Shown: one piece after another, positions 9,981-19,879 of the stretch
How the letters are laid out: the number at the start of each line of letters is the position of its first letter
Position numbering within the stretch: the stretch's first letter is position 1
Origin: Phytophthora quininea
Taxonomy: Eukaryota > Oomycota > Peronosporomycetes > Peronosporales > Peronosporaceae
Direction of reading: 5' to 3'
Length of the DNA: 64,000 nt
Assembly (NCBI GenBank): GCA_011947345.1
Contig: JAAVTG010000581.1
Location: 806,001-870,000 of the forward strand
Position numbers and translations under genes: made by a program
Notes under the pieces: generated by a model
Database searches by the model: none
The model's input: the letters and a program-made list of their open reading frames with translations, nothing else
What the model was told of the DNA's origin: nothing

Positions 9981-12043
9981 ATGTCCAAGCTCAACCCGAA
10001 CGCCGGCGAGTGGGTCCCCAGGCACGTCTCCACCTTCGTACGCCTCCCCACCTGTTCTCCACCTCTCTAACGCGCTCTCTTGCCGCAGCTTCTCGGCCCC
10101 AGCGGCGTCTCCAGTCAAATCAGAAGCTGCATCTCCAGCGAAGGAAGCGGCGGCGTCTCCAGCCAAGAAAGAGGCCGAGCCAGCCAATGGGAAGACGGCG
10201 CTGGAGAGAGCCGCAGACTTTGGCCACGACGTGAACGTCACGGAGGACGGAGAGCCCATTTCTTACGTAAGGGATAACATATTCTGCGTTGTTCTAAAGA
10301 CATTCATACTAACACGATGCTGTAGGAGGGCTACTCGCCATTACACGACAGGTTCATCTACTCCAAGGAGTATTTGATGACGGTACGTGAAGTCATGAGA
10401 GAAATTTACAGTACGAAGCTTATTGTTATTTTTACGTGGTAGTTCCAACCGGTTGGAGATCATCGCATCGCTGGCATTCCCGACGTGTGTCGAAATCCGA
10501 CACCACCCAAGGTAAAATATTTATTACTATTATTATTATTAATATTATTGGCTGGGAGCTAATAGTAGTGGACTTGATGACTAGCAACTTGGGTCGAAAG
10601 TGAAGGGAGACTGGTGTACACGATTGCGGAGCTGCTCAAGGTAAAGAATACTCTAATATTATTTTTACTTACGGTTGTGGAGGGACTAATGGCGCAATGC
10701 AGTTCCAACCGCTGTACGAGATGATGCCGGAGGATTTTGCTTGGGCCGATACGATCGGTGCAGACGCGGTGATGGGCGACAAGAAGAGCAAGGCCAAAAA
10801 CAAAAAGGACAAGAAGCAGAAAGCGGGAGGCGTCCTGTCGTACGACGCGTCCTTGGTGTGCTACTTCAACCCCACAGAGTACGCCATGAACATGGGACTC
10901 TACACTGGACCTCCGGCGGAGGACGCTGCGAATGGAGCTGCATCCTCCGACGGCGGCAAACCGCCTGCCATTGAGCCAGTCAACCCTGTCGAAGAAGCAA
11001 TCGCCGCAAAGCGACGCATTGCCACGTACGTTTGCAATCCTAAGAGCGATAGTGTACATGTTGTGACGAATTTGGGTTGCTGCTGAGCAGGTTATTGGAC
11101 GATGTCGGTCCTGGCAAGGTGGACTCGATTCTGGAGGCGTTCATGGCCATCACGATCACGTGCACGCATACGTTGCAAGAGATTATCGGCCTGCTGTTTG
11201 ACCGCGCTATTGCTAACCCAACGTTGAGGTAAGATTGCCTAGGAATCGTGTTGAAAAGTGTTAGGTTGGGACTGATTTTGTCTCCGTTGAAGTGATTCGT
11301 ACGCGCAATTGTGCTCGGGTATGTCGGAGCGGACGCCAGAGTTTAAGGACGGCGCTAAAACGATCAACTTCCGGCGGATCCTGCTCACCAAGTGCTACGA
11401 GTCGCTGATCGAAGAGCCTGATGACCAGCCCACGTACTCGAGCAAATCCAAAAACGGAAACAACGGGCATAATGGGGCATCGCAGCACTCGTGGCGGCGG
11501 AAGTGTATGCTTCAGAATGTTGGCTTTGTTGGGGATTTGTTCCGGCGACAGCTCCTGACTGAGAACATCATGCACGTCTGCATTGCAATGATGCTTGATG
11601 ATGAAGTGAAGCCGCAGACAGAGATTATTGAGGCGGCGTGCGGTCTTCTTTCCCAGGTTTGCTTAATAGTGTCATCACTACCGGTAGTTGGCGCTAACAG
11701 GAGGCTGTTTAGGTTGGCGATCTGCTCGATGGATCTAGCCCAGCCTCTCGACGGACAATGGACGAGTACTTCGCAGTCCTGGTGCGTATTCGAGATAATT
11801 GCGAACTCCCGAGTCGTGTCAAAAACCTCATCACTACGGTAAGTTACGTTAGACGCAGTCAGATATGTGATATGCTAATACTTTCGGGTTTGATGCCAGC
11901 TGAAAACGCTTCGAGCAAGTGGATGGATAAAGAAATCCCAAGACGGCAACTCGTCTGCACCGACCACACCGGTAGCATCTCCTATTAAGGCTGCGGATGT
12001 CGAAACCCCGAACAGCAAGAAAAGACGGTCTCTCCAACTGTAG
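9981..12043 (+). CDS. Compact eIF4G-like protein: PAM2, eIF4E-binding motifs and MIF4G domain
   Basis: Ten exons give about 498 residues: 9981-10021, 10089-10266, 10326-10382, 10443-10511, 10585-10640, 10703-11025, 11091-11228, 11293-11656, 11713-11838 and 11900-12043. The N terminus SKLNPNAGEWVPSF fits the PAM2 motif that binds the MLLE domain of poly(A)-binding protein. YSKEYLM fits the eIF4E-binding consensus YX4L-hydrophobic, and a second match, YTIAELL, follows. A MIF4G (HEAT-repeat) domain runs from about LLDDVGPGKVDSILEAF to VRIRDNCELPSRVKNLI. The exon 4-5 junction needs one extra base to keep phase. By family it should bridge poly(A)-binding protein and cap-binding eIF4E in the cytoplasm. 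It is much shorter than canonical eIF4G and closer in layout to PAIP1/CTIF-like proteins. Confidence 0.8.
10022..10088 (+). other. Probable GC-AG intron 1 of the MIF4G gene
   Basis: Splicing at AG|GCACGT (10020-10027) and GCCGCAG|CTT (10082-10091) is the only choice I found that keeps the PAM2 motif in phase and continues as VPSFSAPAASPVK. The donor is GC rather than GT. Confidence 0.6.
10520..10549 (+). repeat. ATT microsatellite in intron 4 of the MIF4G gene
   Basis: Imperfect run of TTA/ATT triplets with a few substitutions, wholly inside the intron. Probably polymorphic. Confidence 0.7.
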
Positions 12044-12219
12044 CCGCAGCAACGGAGTTAACTAGATCTGAAGCTGGCTCCAGTGTGCCCACTGCTGCTC
12101 AAGAGTGAACATTTTTTCCTGTGGGAGTGAAGATATGCCAAGTAACGTAGAAAATTCGATAGGTTAGCGATATTTAACCCTCAAACAGAAACAAGAAAAC
12201 CAAGTAACCCAAATAGTTA

Positions 12220-13123
12220 TTACCCGTCATCTCCATGCCGCACGTGAAGTAACTGGAAGACTCCATTATCTTCAGCTGGCGAGAATTGGTATTCGATCTG
12301 TGTCTGCTGTGAATCAGCCACAGTAACATTGTCTTCAGTCTCTTCACGCAGAGAGAACACTTCCGGTTCCTTTTCGGGACGGATCTCCAAGAATTTGCAC
12401 CATCGTCGAAGGCGCGGTCGGTCCCGGAGGAAAAACGCATCCGTCTTTCCCACAACCACGACGGCGCCAAATCCAGTGGACGCCTCCATATATTCTCTCG
12501 CATCTAGCAAGTACGCCAGGGTCTGGTATACGCTCCCCATGTCACTGCAAAAAAAAAACAACGTTTCAGCATATAACCAGAATAAAACCCGTCAAACGAT
12601 TTCTCTACGTTTGATCCGGAAAGAACTGTTCAAAGCTGTCGATGATCAACACCGACGTCTGCTTAGCCACGACGTGCAACGAGCACAGGAAATGTTGCAA
12701 CTCGGTGCTTGTCTTCAAGTACCTACCAACAAATAACATACATCAGCTATTGCAAAATGGCTACACTTTTAACAACGTACTTGATGTGGATCTGCTGCCA
12801 GATTGCATTGTCCTCGCCGGTTTGCACCGGCTGATCGCACTTTGCACAAGGAATTAACGGTACGATCGAGTCGGCCGCAGGTTGTTGAGAGGCACCGGAA
12901 TCTCCGCGCAGCACCAACGCCACCCCTTGCCAGTCTGAACCTGTGTGAATCCGTACTGTAGCAACAGAGACGTCTGGCCGGAGTCTGCGGGGCCGTGGAT
13001 GTACAGCACACCTCTGTCCGGAGCTTCCTCGTCTTCTTGGACGCTCGGTTTCGCGTTGTCGGGTGCTCGAATGCCGGCGCAGAAGTTGCCGTCGCCATGC
13101 CGGAAAAAGTGCTCCAGTCGCAT
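12220..13123 (-). CDS. SWSAP1/RecA-like ATPase with altered Walker A
   Basis: Three exons (13123-12781, 12722-12609, 12544-12220) give about 260 residues. Exon 1 has a RecA-type P-loop context, VLYIHGPADSGQTSLLLQY. Exon 2 reads LQHFLCSLHVVAKQ and TSVLIIDSFEQFF, a plausible Walker B strand. Exon 3 holds the rest of the core. Order, spacing and small size fit SWSAP1, the partner of SWIM-domain protein SWS1 in RAD51 regulation during homologous recombination. The P-loop lysine is glutamine (GQT instead of GKT). Exon 1 loses frame at the CCCC run 12923-12926 (GGGG on the coding strand); one added G gives GVALVLRGDSG and the open continuation PLIPCAKCDQPV. Other small RecA-like paralogues remain possible. 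Confidence 0.6.
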
Positions 13124-13376
13124 TATTAAATGTGGTTGCTACTTGGGGTGAGAACTTAATTTGAATTAAGTATGAAGTTGCAGGTTAAGGGGTGGAGTTG
13201 AAGCGAACGTCGTGTTTACCATTCGTCTCGGCCTTGATCGAGCAGTGCGTGCAACATCAGTATGAGTCGTCGAAACCCTCCCCGGTTGCTTCGATACCGT
13301 CGCCTGTCCGCTTTCCTGACAAAGCCAAGCGTAGAGCCCCAATATTCATCGCTTGCCGGCACGGCTGGCGACTGAT

Positions 13377-14507
13377 TCATACACGCTCCATTGGTACAAG
13401 TCTGGCGCGGTTTTCCCGAGTTGCTGCACTGTGGTGGCGATGTTCCCTCGTCCTTGCTGGCGTAGAATTGTAATTAGCCGTCCTGGTCCTCGTCACTGCC
13501 AGGTCGCCCACGTTGACAACGCAAATGCAGCAATTCCAGCAGTCCGCGAGATCACTGAATACTGCCAGCAGAGACGTGAATCCGACCGCCGCAGCGGTCA
13601 TGGTAACTGAGGCTGCGACACAGAGTACGATGTCCGTGTAGAGATAAATGACGCCGTGAGCGTATTCATCCGCTGCCATCACTTCGAACATGCACTTTGC
13701 GTCCCAAGCAAACCAAGTTAGCAACACGAGCTGGAACAGCAGCGAGTATCCAAAGGCCGAGCCTGTGACGAATTGTGTGCCATAAACCACCAACAGCACA
13801 CTTGATGCGCAAGCTACCACTAGGAACGCTAGCGCCCCAGCAACTAGTGGCGAGATGAGATGTCGGTCGGGGATAAGACAGTCAGCGTCACAGTCGTCTT
13901 TCAGTCGAGTGCCGACGACAAAGACCATGAGAAACGACCAGGCGAAGGTGGCGCCGCAGTTAAAGAAACCAATTTGTGTCTTGAAAACCACCTCCAAGCC
14001 GACGAAGGTGGCAGCCTGGAGGACACTAAACAGCAGTAGGAGTACCACGTTGATGCAGCATCTTGTGCGATGAAAATACAAGACAGCGAGCATGGCAACA
14101 GCTGACAGTCCGCACATTATCGCCAACGCAGGATTAAAGTCGACGAACATTGGGATGACTTTGTCGTGGACGGAAGGGTAGAAGGTGGCGATCCCCACGA
14201 TCAGCCACACCCCAAAGAGCTGTAAGGCGAATACGAGCAGCACTTTTCTTCGGAAGGCAGCTTGAAGCCCAAGAGGGAGTTCCGAACTCGCATCCAGTAG
14301 CTCTGCCGACACGTTTCCATCATTCCAGCGATCGATTCTCCGCTTGACATAGTCGATGTAGATGGTCGACGGAAGCGGAAGAACTGGAATTGCTTCTTTC
14401 TCGTGTGGGTGCAATTCCTCATCCATGTTGTCGAGCACCACAAAGTCGATTCCCGAGTCGTGATTCTTGACACAATCACTCAGAGGTGATCGGGCAGAAG
14501 GCGGCAT
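13377..14507 (-). CDS. TMBIM/Lifeguard (Bax inhibitor-1-like) membrane protein
   Basis: A 376-residue frame from the ATG at 14505-14507; the ORF continues upstream to 14699 but without family features. A hydrophilic N terminus of about 110 residues is followed by seven hydrophobic segments. The first is VLLVFALQLFGVWLIVGIATFY, the middle ones include SFLMVFVVGTRL, and near the end comes DEYAHGVIYLYTDIVLC, matching the Bax-inhibitor signature 'DEYI-A-LYLDII'. By family it sits in ER or Golgi membranes and affects calcium leak and cell-death responses. The last 45 residues are arginine- and serine-rich and look unlike the family, so a missed intron or frame error near 13500 is possible. An antisense plus-strand frame (13192-13473) was not accepted. 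Confidence 0.75.
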   Translation of the reverse strand: MPPSARSPLSDCVKNHDSGIDFVVLDNMDEELHPHEKEAIPVLPLPSTIYIDYVKRRIDRWNDGNVSAELLDASSELPLGLQAAFRRKVLLVFALQLFGVWLIVGIATFYPSVHDKVIPMFVDFNPALAIMCGLSAVAMLAVLYFHRTRCCINVVLLLLFSVLQAATFVGLEVVFKTQIGFFNCGATFAWSFLMVFVVGTRLKDDCDADCLIPDRHLISPLVAGALAFLVVACASSVLLVVYGTQFVTGSAFGYSLLFQLVLLTWFAWDAKCMFEVMAADEYAHGVIYLYTDIVLCVAASVTMTAAAVGFTSLLAVFSDLADCWNCCICVVNVGDLAVTRTRTANYNSTPARTREHRHHSAATRENRARLVPMERV

Positions 14508-14734
14508 GCTTGGCAAAATGTTATGTGAAGCAGCACGCTTTTTCACGATCTGTCTGGTGGCGGGGTAAAGCTGCACACAGGAAACGACTGAGCGGCACGT
14601 CATAACGGACAGACACTTTGGTGGGCAATCGTCGATCAATCTTGTCGATAACTTTTTTATTTCTTGCCTTGACAAGCAAACAATTCGCACAGACACCAAG
14701 CTGTATGATTGCAGGACACTTCAAATGGCGACTC

Positions 14735-15589
14735 CTACTCCTCCTGCGCCTTCTTGAGGCCATGTTTAAGCACTGCGCCGGTCAGTTCCCCGACAAACGG
14801 GTTGGCTGCAATGGGTCCCTGCTGCAGCTTGCGCATGCCGTTGACCACCTCGCGCGTCTTGGAGATGTACAGTCCGTCCAGACTCGAGCGCATGTCGATC
14901 TCCATGTCCTCGACCATCCGTCCCATGTTGGACACGTGGTCGAATTGGTCTTCGAACTCCATGGTGCGCTCCGTCTGGCGAGTGAGCGTGCCGTCCAACG
15001 TCAAGTCTCCGAGTTCCGGCCGCTTCACCTTCATGGCCAGCAGCACGGACGTCGTGAGGCGGTACGTAGCCTTCTTGACGCCCTTGTCCACCACGTCGCT
15101 GCCTTCCTGCACTTCAATGACGTGGATGGAGTTCCACGAGCCTTTCTCAACAAAACGTTGGTCCACCACATCTTTCTTTACTAAGAAACAGGCCGCGAAG
15201 CCTGGCTCCAGGTCCCACATGTAGACGGACGAGATGCCTCCTTGGTAGTAGAGCTCCCTGTACGAGTCGAAGATCTCGTTGGCCTGCACTTCCAGCTCTC
15301 GTAGGGTCTCGGAGGGATAGAACCCTTCCCCGTCATTAACTGCTGGATCGTACTGGTTGGTCCACGGGGACCGATACGAGTCACCGTCGCGGTTGTAGTC
15401 GCACAGGAGGTACTTGCGGCCGTTGGCGGGGTCTACGGCCACTTGCAGCGGCTGATCCACGCGCTGGTACAGGTCGTCGGCCAGGGAAGGCGCCAGACGC
15501 GTGAGGTTGTACACGTCCGTCTCCACCTCGCGCGGGGGCATGCGGCGCATGAGGTTCAGACTCGCCGTCATGGCGTCGGCGTCACTCAT
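14735..15589 (-). CDS. CAPZB: F-actin-capping protein subunit beta
   Basis: An intact, intronless 284-codon gene. Near the N terminus are LNLMRRMPPREVETDVYNL, LYQRVDQPLQVA and GRKYLLCDYNRDGDSYRSPW. Later stretches YMWDLEPGFAACFLVKK, GSWNSIHVIEV and ATYRLTTSVLLAM are hallmarks of CapZ beta. The C terminus KLQQGPIAANPFVGELTGAVLKHGLKKAQEE carries the actin-binding tentacle. Length agrees with the family (about 270-290). With the alpha subunit it caps actin filament barbed ends in the cytoplasm. It is transcribed divergently from RPA49, with 167 bp between the two starts, which suggests a shared promoter region. Confidence 0.97.
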   Translation of the reverse strand: MSDADAMTASLNLMRRMPPREVETDVYNLTRLAPSLADDLYQRVDQPLQVAVDPANGRKYLLCDYNRDGDSYRSPWTNQYDPAVNDGEGFYPSETLRELEVQANEIFDSYRELYYQGGISSVYMWDLEPGFAACFLVKKDVVDQRFVEKGSWNSIHVIEVQEGSDVVDKGVKKATYRLTTSVLLAMKVKRPELGDLTLDGTLTRQTERTMEFEDQFDHVSNMGRMVEDMEIDMRSSLDGLYISKTREVVNGMRKLQQGPIAANPFVGELTGAVLKHGLKKAQEE

Positions 15590-15756
15590 CTTGCCCTCGT
15601 CTCGGCGATAATCAGCTGGTTATAAGGTTATGTTCGATAGTTATAAGGTTAAGCCGAGTTTTAACCCATGAGAAAAATGAATAAAAACTTTTTCAACGCA
15701 AGCGCTGCAGTCCAAGCAATAGCACGTCAAGCGCACTGCTGTACGTCCACCAAGCC

Positions 15757-17245
15757 ATGAGCAAGCGCGTCGAGGTCCATCTGCAGCACCAGCCAGCGTT
15801 CGACAGCGCCGCCCCCGTCGTAGGTGCGTACCGGTTAAATCAGTGCAGCGTATTGGCCAATTAACCTTATGACTCCACTGCGATTGTCCATTGCAGCGAC
15901 GTTCCGCAACGGCCCGCCGCCTCCGAACCAGCGCAAAGACTTGGCCTTTGAAGTGTTCGAGAATCCTGCCAAGAAGCAGCGGCTGGTGATCTCCAGCTCC
16001 GACAAAGTGGCGTACCAAGGCGCCAACTTTGGCTACTTGGGCTCCAGCCACGACTTCTCCAGGTGCAGCAATTGCAGTAACTTTGTAAATTGCTGCTAGT
16101 TATTTAATCTTTCTTTATTCGATCCGACGCCAGCTATGCTGTAGGCGTGTATGACAAGAACACCAAGGAGGTGAAGCTGTGCAACGTCAACCAGATCTAC
16201 GTCATGCAGCAGGCCATCAAGGGCTCGTCCGAGAACATTGACGAGAACCGCGGCGAGGACAAGAGCTTTATGGAGCAGAGACGCGACCTGGTCGAGGTCT
16301 TCGGTAGTAAGAAGAGCAAGCGCATGCAGAAGAACCGCGAGGAGAACATCGTCGACTTGGAGCACATCAGTGGCGCGGCTTCGGTCTCGCAGACGCTGCA
16401 GAAGAAAATCTCGGCGGCTAAGCGCAAAGAAGAGGAGGAGCGTGCTCGCGACGCCAACTACTCCAAGGAGGCGGCTGCGTTGGCAACGACACGGAATACC
16501 ATCCTACCTCCCTGCGACATCGATGCCCCCACGCCCGACCGCGTCTACGACCTTCGCAAGTGTAAGTATTTGTACTGGTTTGTTGTGGAAGGTGGCTCTA
16601 ACGGTCTCGTTTTACAGTTGTGGATGGTCCTGTCATGGATTCGCTGACGATTATGGCCGAGGAGGTGATCGAGGCGTTGAGCAGCACGAGCGCGGTCGAG
16701 TACGCTGCCAGTCTGAACTTGGCGTCACTGCCTACGCGTCTGCTTCTGTCGCTGCCAACACCGTACGACGTCAACAAGGTCATCCTCGTAGTGTACATTG
16801 CATACATGATCGACTTTTTCAACTCGCGCTTCCCGCTGCGCAAGTCTGCGGCTGTGCTGAGCGAAGAGAAGGGCATTCCGATCGTGGTGGTGCGTCACTT
16901 CCTCAAGCTCTTTACGGATGTCGAGGAAGGCAGCAACGGCTACCCGACGTACCTGCAGCCCAAACCCAAGAAGGACAAGCTGATCCTGTACCTTCTGGTG
17001 GTGGCGCTGACTGCCAACGACTTCAGTCTCGATCTGACCGAGGTCGGCTCCGACCTGAAGCGCTCGGCCGTGTCGCTCACGACGTACTGCCGTCAATTGG
17101 GCTGTGTGGTCGAAAGGGCAAGGCCGACGCGGCCGTTTTCGGCAGCGCTTCATCGCTTGCATCCAAGAAGCAGGTGCATCGTGTGGTGCTGTCGGTGCCG
17201 CTCCACTTCCCGACTCCGAAGCGTGGCGTCGGTCCCCGTAGGTAA
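15757..17245 (+). CDS. RPA49: DNA-directed RNA polymerase I subunit RPA49
   Basis: Four exons (15757-15823, 15897-16062, 16134-16561, 16618-17245) give about 429 residues. The N-terminal TFIIF-like part contains TFRNGPPPPNQRKDLAFEVF, YQGANFGYLGSS and YAVGVYDKNTKEVKLCNV. A linker follows with EENIVDLEHISGAASVSQTLQKK. The C-terminal tandem winged-helix region begins FVDGPVMDSLTIMAEEVIEAL and includes SLPTRLLLSLPTPYDVNKV. The frame slips at the GGG run 17115-17117; one added G gives a family-like ending that stops at 17245, while the uncorrected frame ends at 17250-17252. The protein pairs with RPA34.5 on Pol I in the nucleolus and helps initiation and elongation of pre-rRNA. Confidence 0.9.
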
Positions 17246-17418
17246 ACTGTGAGCCAGCCACAAGCCGAGCAACGAAATACATAGTACTTTTGCACGTTGA
17301 CAACTTGACTCCATTGTTTCTCCGCCTTCTGGTCCTCAAAACTTTTTGCATTCGGCATTGAAAAACTCCGCCGGCGTCCTAACCAGTTACTATAGATACA
17401 TCTCTTCCTTCCTCTGGC

Positions 17419-18310
17419 TTAGGTCTGCGTGGGGCGGCTCGTGATATCCGAATCGGTGGAGAATCGCGACAGTGCCGATGTGCGGTCGAATGAGCCCGAC
17501 TCCAGCATAGCGTAGCTGTCGTTGGTGCCGCGCATGTCGTCCATCCAGTGCGACGATTCCTCGGCCGGGACCTCACTCTGTCGCTCCAAAGCCTCCGACA
17601 CGGTCGTCGCCGTCGTGTCGCGACCGAACTCGGACGTCTCGCGGCCGAACTCCGACGTCTCCCTACCGAACCCGTCGACGCTACCGTCGAACGAGTTGAG
17701 CACTCCTGTCCGTTGTACGTCCCGGAGAACGAATTGGCGTAGGACCCGGCCATCGACCCGGCCATCGACCCGGCCATCGACCCGGCCATCGAGCCGGCGA
17801 TCGACCCGGCGAAGGAGCCGGCGTACGACTCGTTGTAGGACTCGGCGTAGCTGCCGGGGCGGCGTTGAACTCCATCGAGTGGGCCTCAAAGTTGCTGGTG
17901 CTGGGTCTGGAGGCCTGCACCGCATCCTTCTTATGGAACGGCGACGTGGACGGCGCCGCGCCGTTCACGGTGGACTGCGCCGGATCGAAGTTGTACCGCG
18001 TCGGCTCCTGCGACGGACTGGGCGAGCTGCTGTGCAGGATGGCGATGGACGAGTTGAGCGGGTCCGGTGTGGCCTTCGTGGACGGCCCGTCCAATGTGGT
18101 GAAGTCGTACTCGCTCGGAGTGTTCTGCACTGTCGGCTCCGAGTTATTATTGTGCTCCGAGCCCATGACCTTGGAGCCGGGGTAGTCCCTTGTGAACTGC
18201 TTCTCGTCGTCCTCGCGCTGGCCGTTCTGGTAGCGGTAGAAGAAGAAGACGGCGAGGCCGAGCACCACCACCACGCCGATGATGATGCCGATGAGAGCTC
18301 CGGCGCCCAT
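17419..18310 (-). CDS. Single-pass membrane protein with GSMA repeats, function unknown
   Basis: It starts MGAGALIGIIIGVVVVLGLAVFFFYRYQNGQR, a short N terminus, one membrane helix and a basic stop-transfer, so most of the chain should be on the cytosolic side. A Ser/Thr/Pro-rich stretch follows, then GSYAES-NESYAGSFAGSIAGSMAGSM repeats, twice ETSEFGR, and a C-terminal part with SSHWMDDMRGTNDSYAMLESGS. Two frame changes occur: at the GGGG run 17856-17859, and near 17703-17712. No enzyme domain is recognised. The plan resembles small membrane scaffolds with a disordered tail. An antisense frame of 322 codons is judged a GC-rich shadow. Confidence 0.6.
17743..17790 (-). repeat. Four perfect 12-bp tandem repeats inside the membrane-protein gene
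   Basis: Unit GACCCGGCCATC on plus, encoding MAGS on minus, repeated four times, with further diverged units to about 17814. An in-frame unit length suggests slippage tolerated in a disordered region. Confidence 0.85.
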
Positions 18311-19249
18311 TCTGAATCCGCTTTATTCTTTCGTTGGACTGGAGGCGGCGAGTTCCGTTGTGGGGCCCGCGCGAAAGTCCGGGAATGCGTACCTTCCGTC
18401 GTTGCTACGCAAATGGCGCAGCAGGTGCGGGCTCTGGACAAAACGGCTGCATTTGTAGCGATCTCTGCGAGACGCTGGAGACAGCCGTGATCGGCTGGAG
18501 CACCGCGATCGGACGACTGACAAGTACCACGAGGCTTGGGGAGGATATCCCGCAGCAAACTTGCGGGCTCCGCTTGTGATCACTTACAGCTCAACACTTT
18601 CGGCTGTTTGTACTGGAGCGCTATCGATGTCATTTGTTGTTGCTGGTGGCACGAGCAGAGACAAAGCGTGTAGTATGCTGTCCACCCAGCCGCAAAGCGT
18701 CCCAGGAACACCACAGATTTGAAGCCCCGTACTCGCTGAGAGGCAGTGTGGTCGCCTTCAGGTCTCTGTAACAAGGCGCCAATCCTCGCGCTTTCGGTGT
18801 CGCCGATTGCCTATCGGGAGTCCCTGACGCCAACAGCGAAAAAGGGTTTTCTCGCTTGCTTATCTTCGACACCACAGTGTTCAAGGTTTGAACAAATGAA
18901 CCCCTTGGCGTAGGAGCCGGCAGTGACGACACGATCGGGCTCTGCGAGCCATAAACGGCAGTGGCGCTACCTTCGACGTTGGGCGGTGCAGCAGCTTCGT
19001 CTTGAGGTCCACGGCGGGGAAATCCTCTGTCGTTCCCGCCGTTGCTTCGCAGGGACGTCGCCAGAAAAGCTTTGGGATTGGTGGTGGGACCAACGAGTTC
19101 GTCCGCGCGAAGATACCGGCGCCTCCCATGTGAGCCCTACCCAAGTCGGATAAGGCGACCAGCCGACTTAGCAGAAGGTGCAAGAGGCACAGCGTTGCAA
19201 CTGCTGCGGCTGCGCTTTCAAGACGGTTGGCGGTGACTTGGTCGAGACA
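18311..19249. other. Region without a supported gene
   Basis: Both strands carry frames of about 60-100 codons only. One rightward frame near 19178 begins with CNCCGCAF, which looks like a zinc-binding knuckle, but nothing around it extends the match. Its downstream part belongs to the inverted duplication. Confidence 0.35.
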
Positions 19250-19879
19250 GATGCCAAGACCTCCATGCTGCAGCTGACAGCGCGATCAAGGCCGAGTCGG
19301 CTGCGGAAAAGTGACCAGAACGCTGTCTTCGCTGTGAGGACATGCTCCAGCTGGCATATGTCCCCTCTGGAGCGGCAGATATCGCTTGCCAAGGCGGGAA
19401 ACAAGAGCTTTTCGTCGAACAGAGCTGTGTCATCTAGCTCTCTCAGTCTCGGTGTGTGGTGTCTCGGTGTAGTTCGTGGCAACGCAGCGGCGGGGCAATT
19501 GGTGAGCGGAAGTGACAAGTTTCCCGGTAAGGGCATTGAATTGGCAAGCGAGCTTCATGGGGTGGAGATCGATGCTGATGGCGAGCTAGGACGACTGCGA
19601 TGAGTTGAGAGACCTCGGCCCGCAGATCCCACAAATCTTGGTGTCTGGTTCCGTCGGACGGTCGGTCGGTCGTCTCTCTCCATGGACCATCAACGGTTTG
19701 GCTTCCGATGCCCCCGCACTGAATGCGCCAACGAAGATAGTTGGTCGATCTGAGCGGGAATGCTGCTTGTCCGTCTCGGGTAATCCATGCGGGGCCATCG
19801 TTCCCCGAAGCGAAGACCTTGTCGACCTCTTGGTCCATACCTGCCATTATCCAAGTTGCTTCAGCGCCCGCAAGAGGAA

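Noticed and set aside
15443..15625. Rightward frame opposite the CapZ beta start
   Set aside because: Shadow of a highly conserved gene.
17743..17814. Short spaced repeats that could suggest a CRISPR array
   Set aside because: Units are 12 bp, directly adjacent, in frame and coding; no spacers, and the genome is eukaryotic.
17522..18490. A 322-codon rightward frame opposite the membrane-protein gene
   Set aside because: Arginine- and serine-rich translation of a GC-rich antisense strand. The opposite strand has a start, a membrane helix and meaningful repeats.
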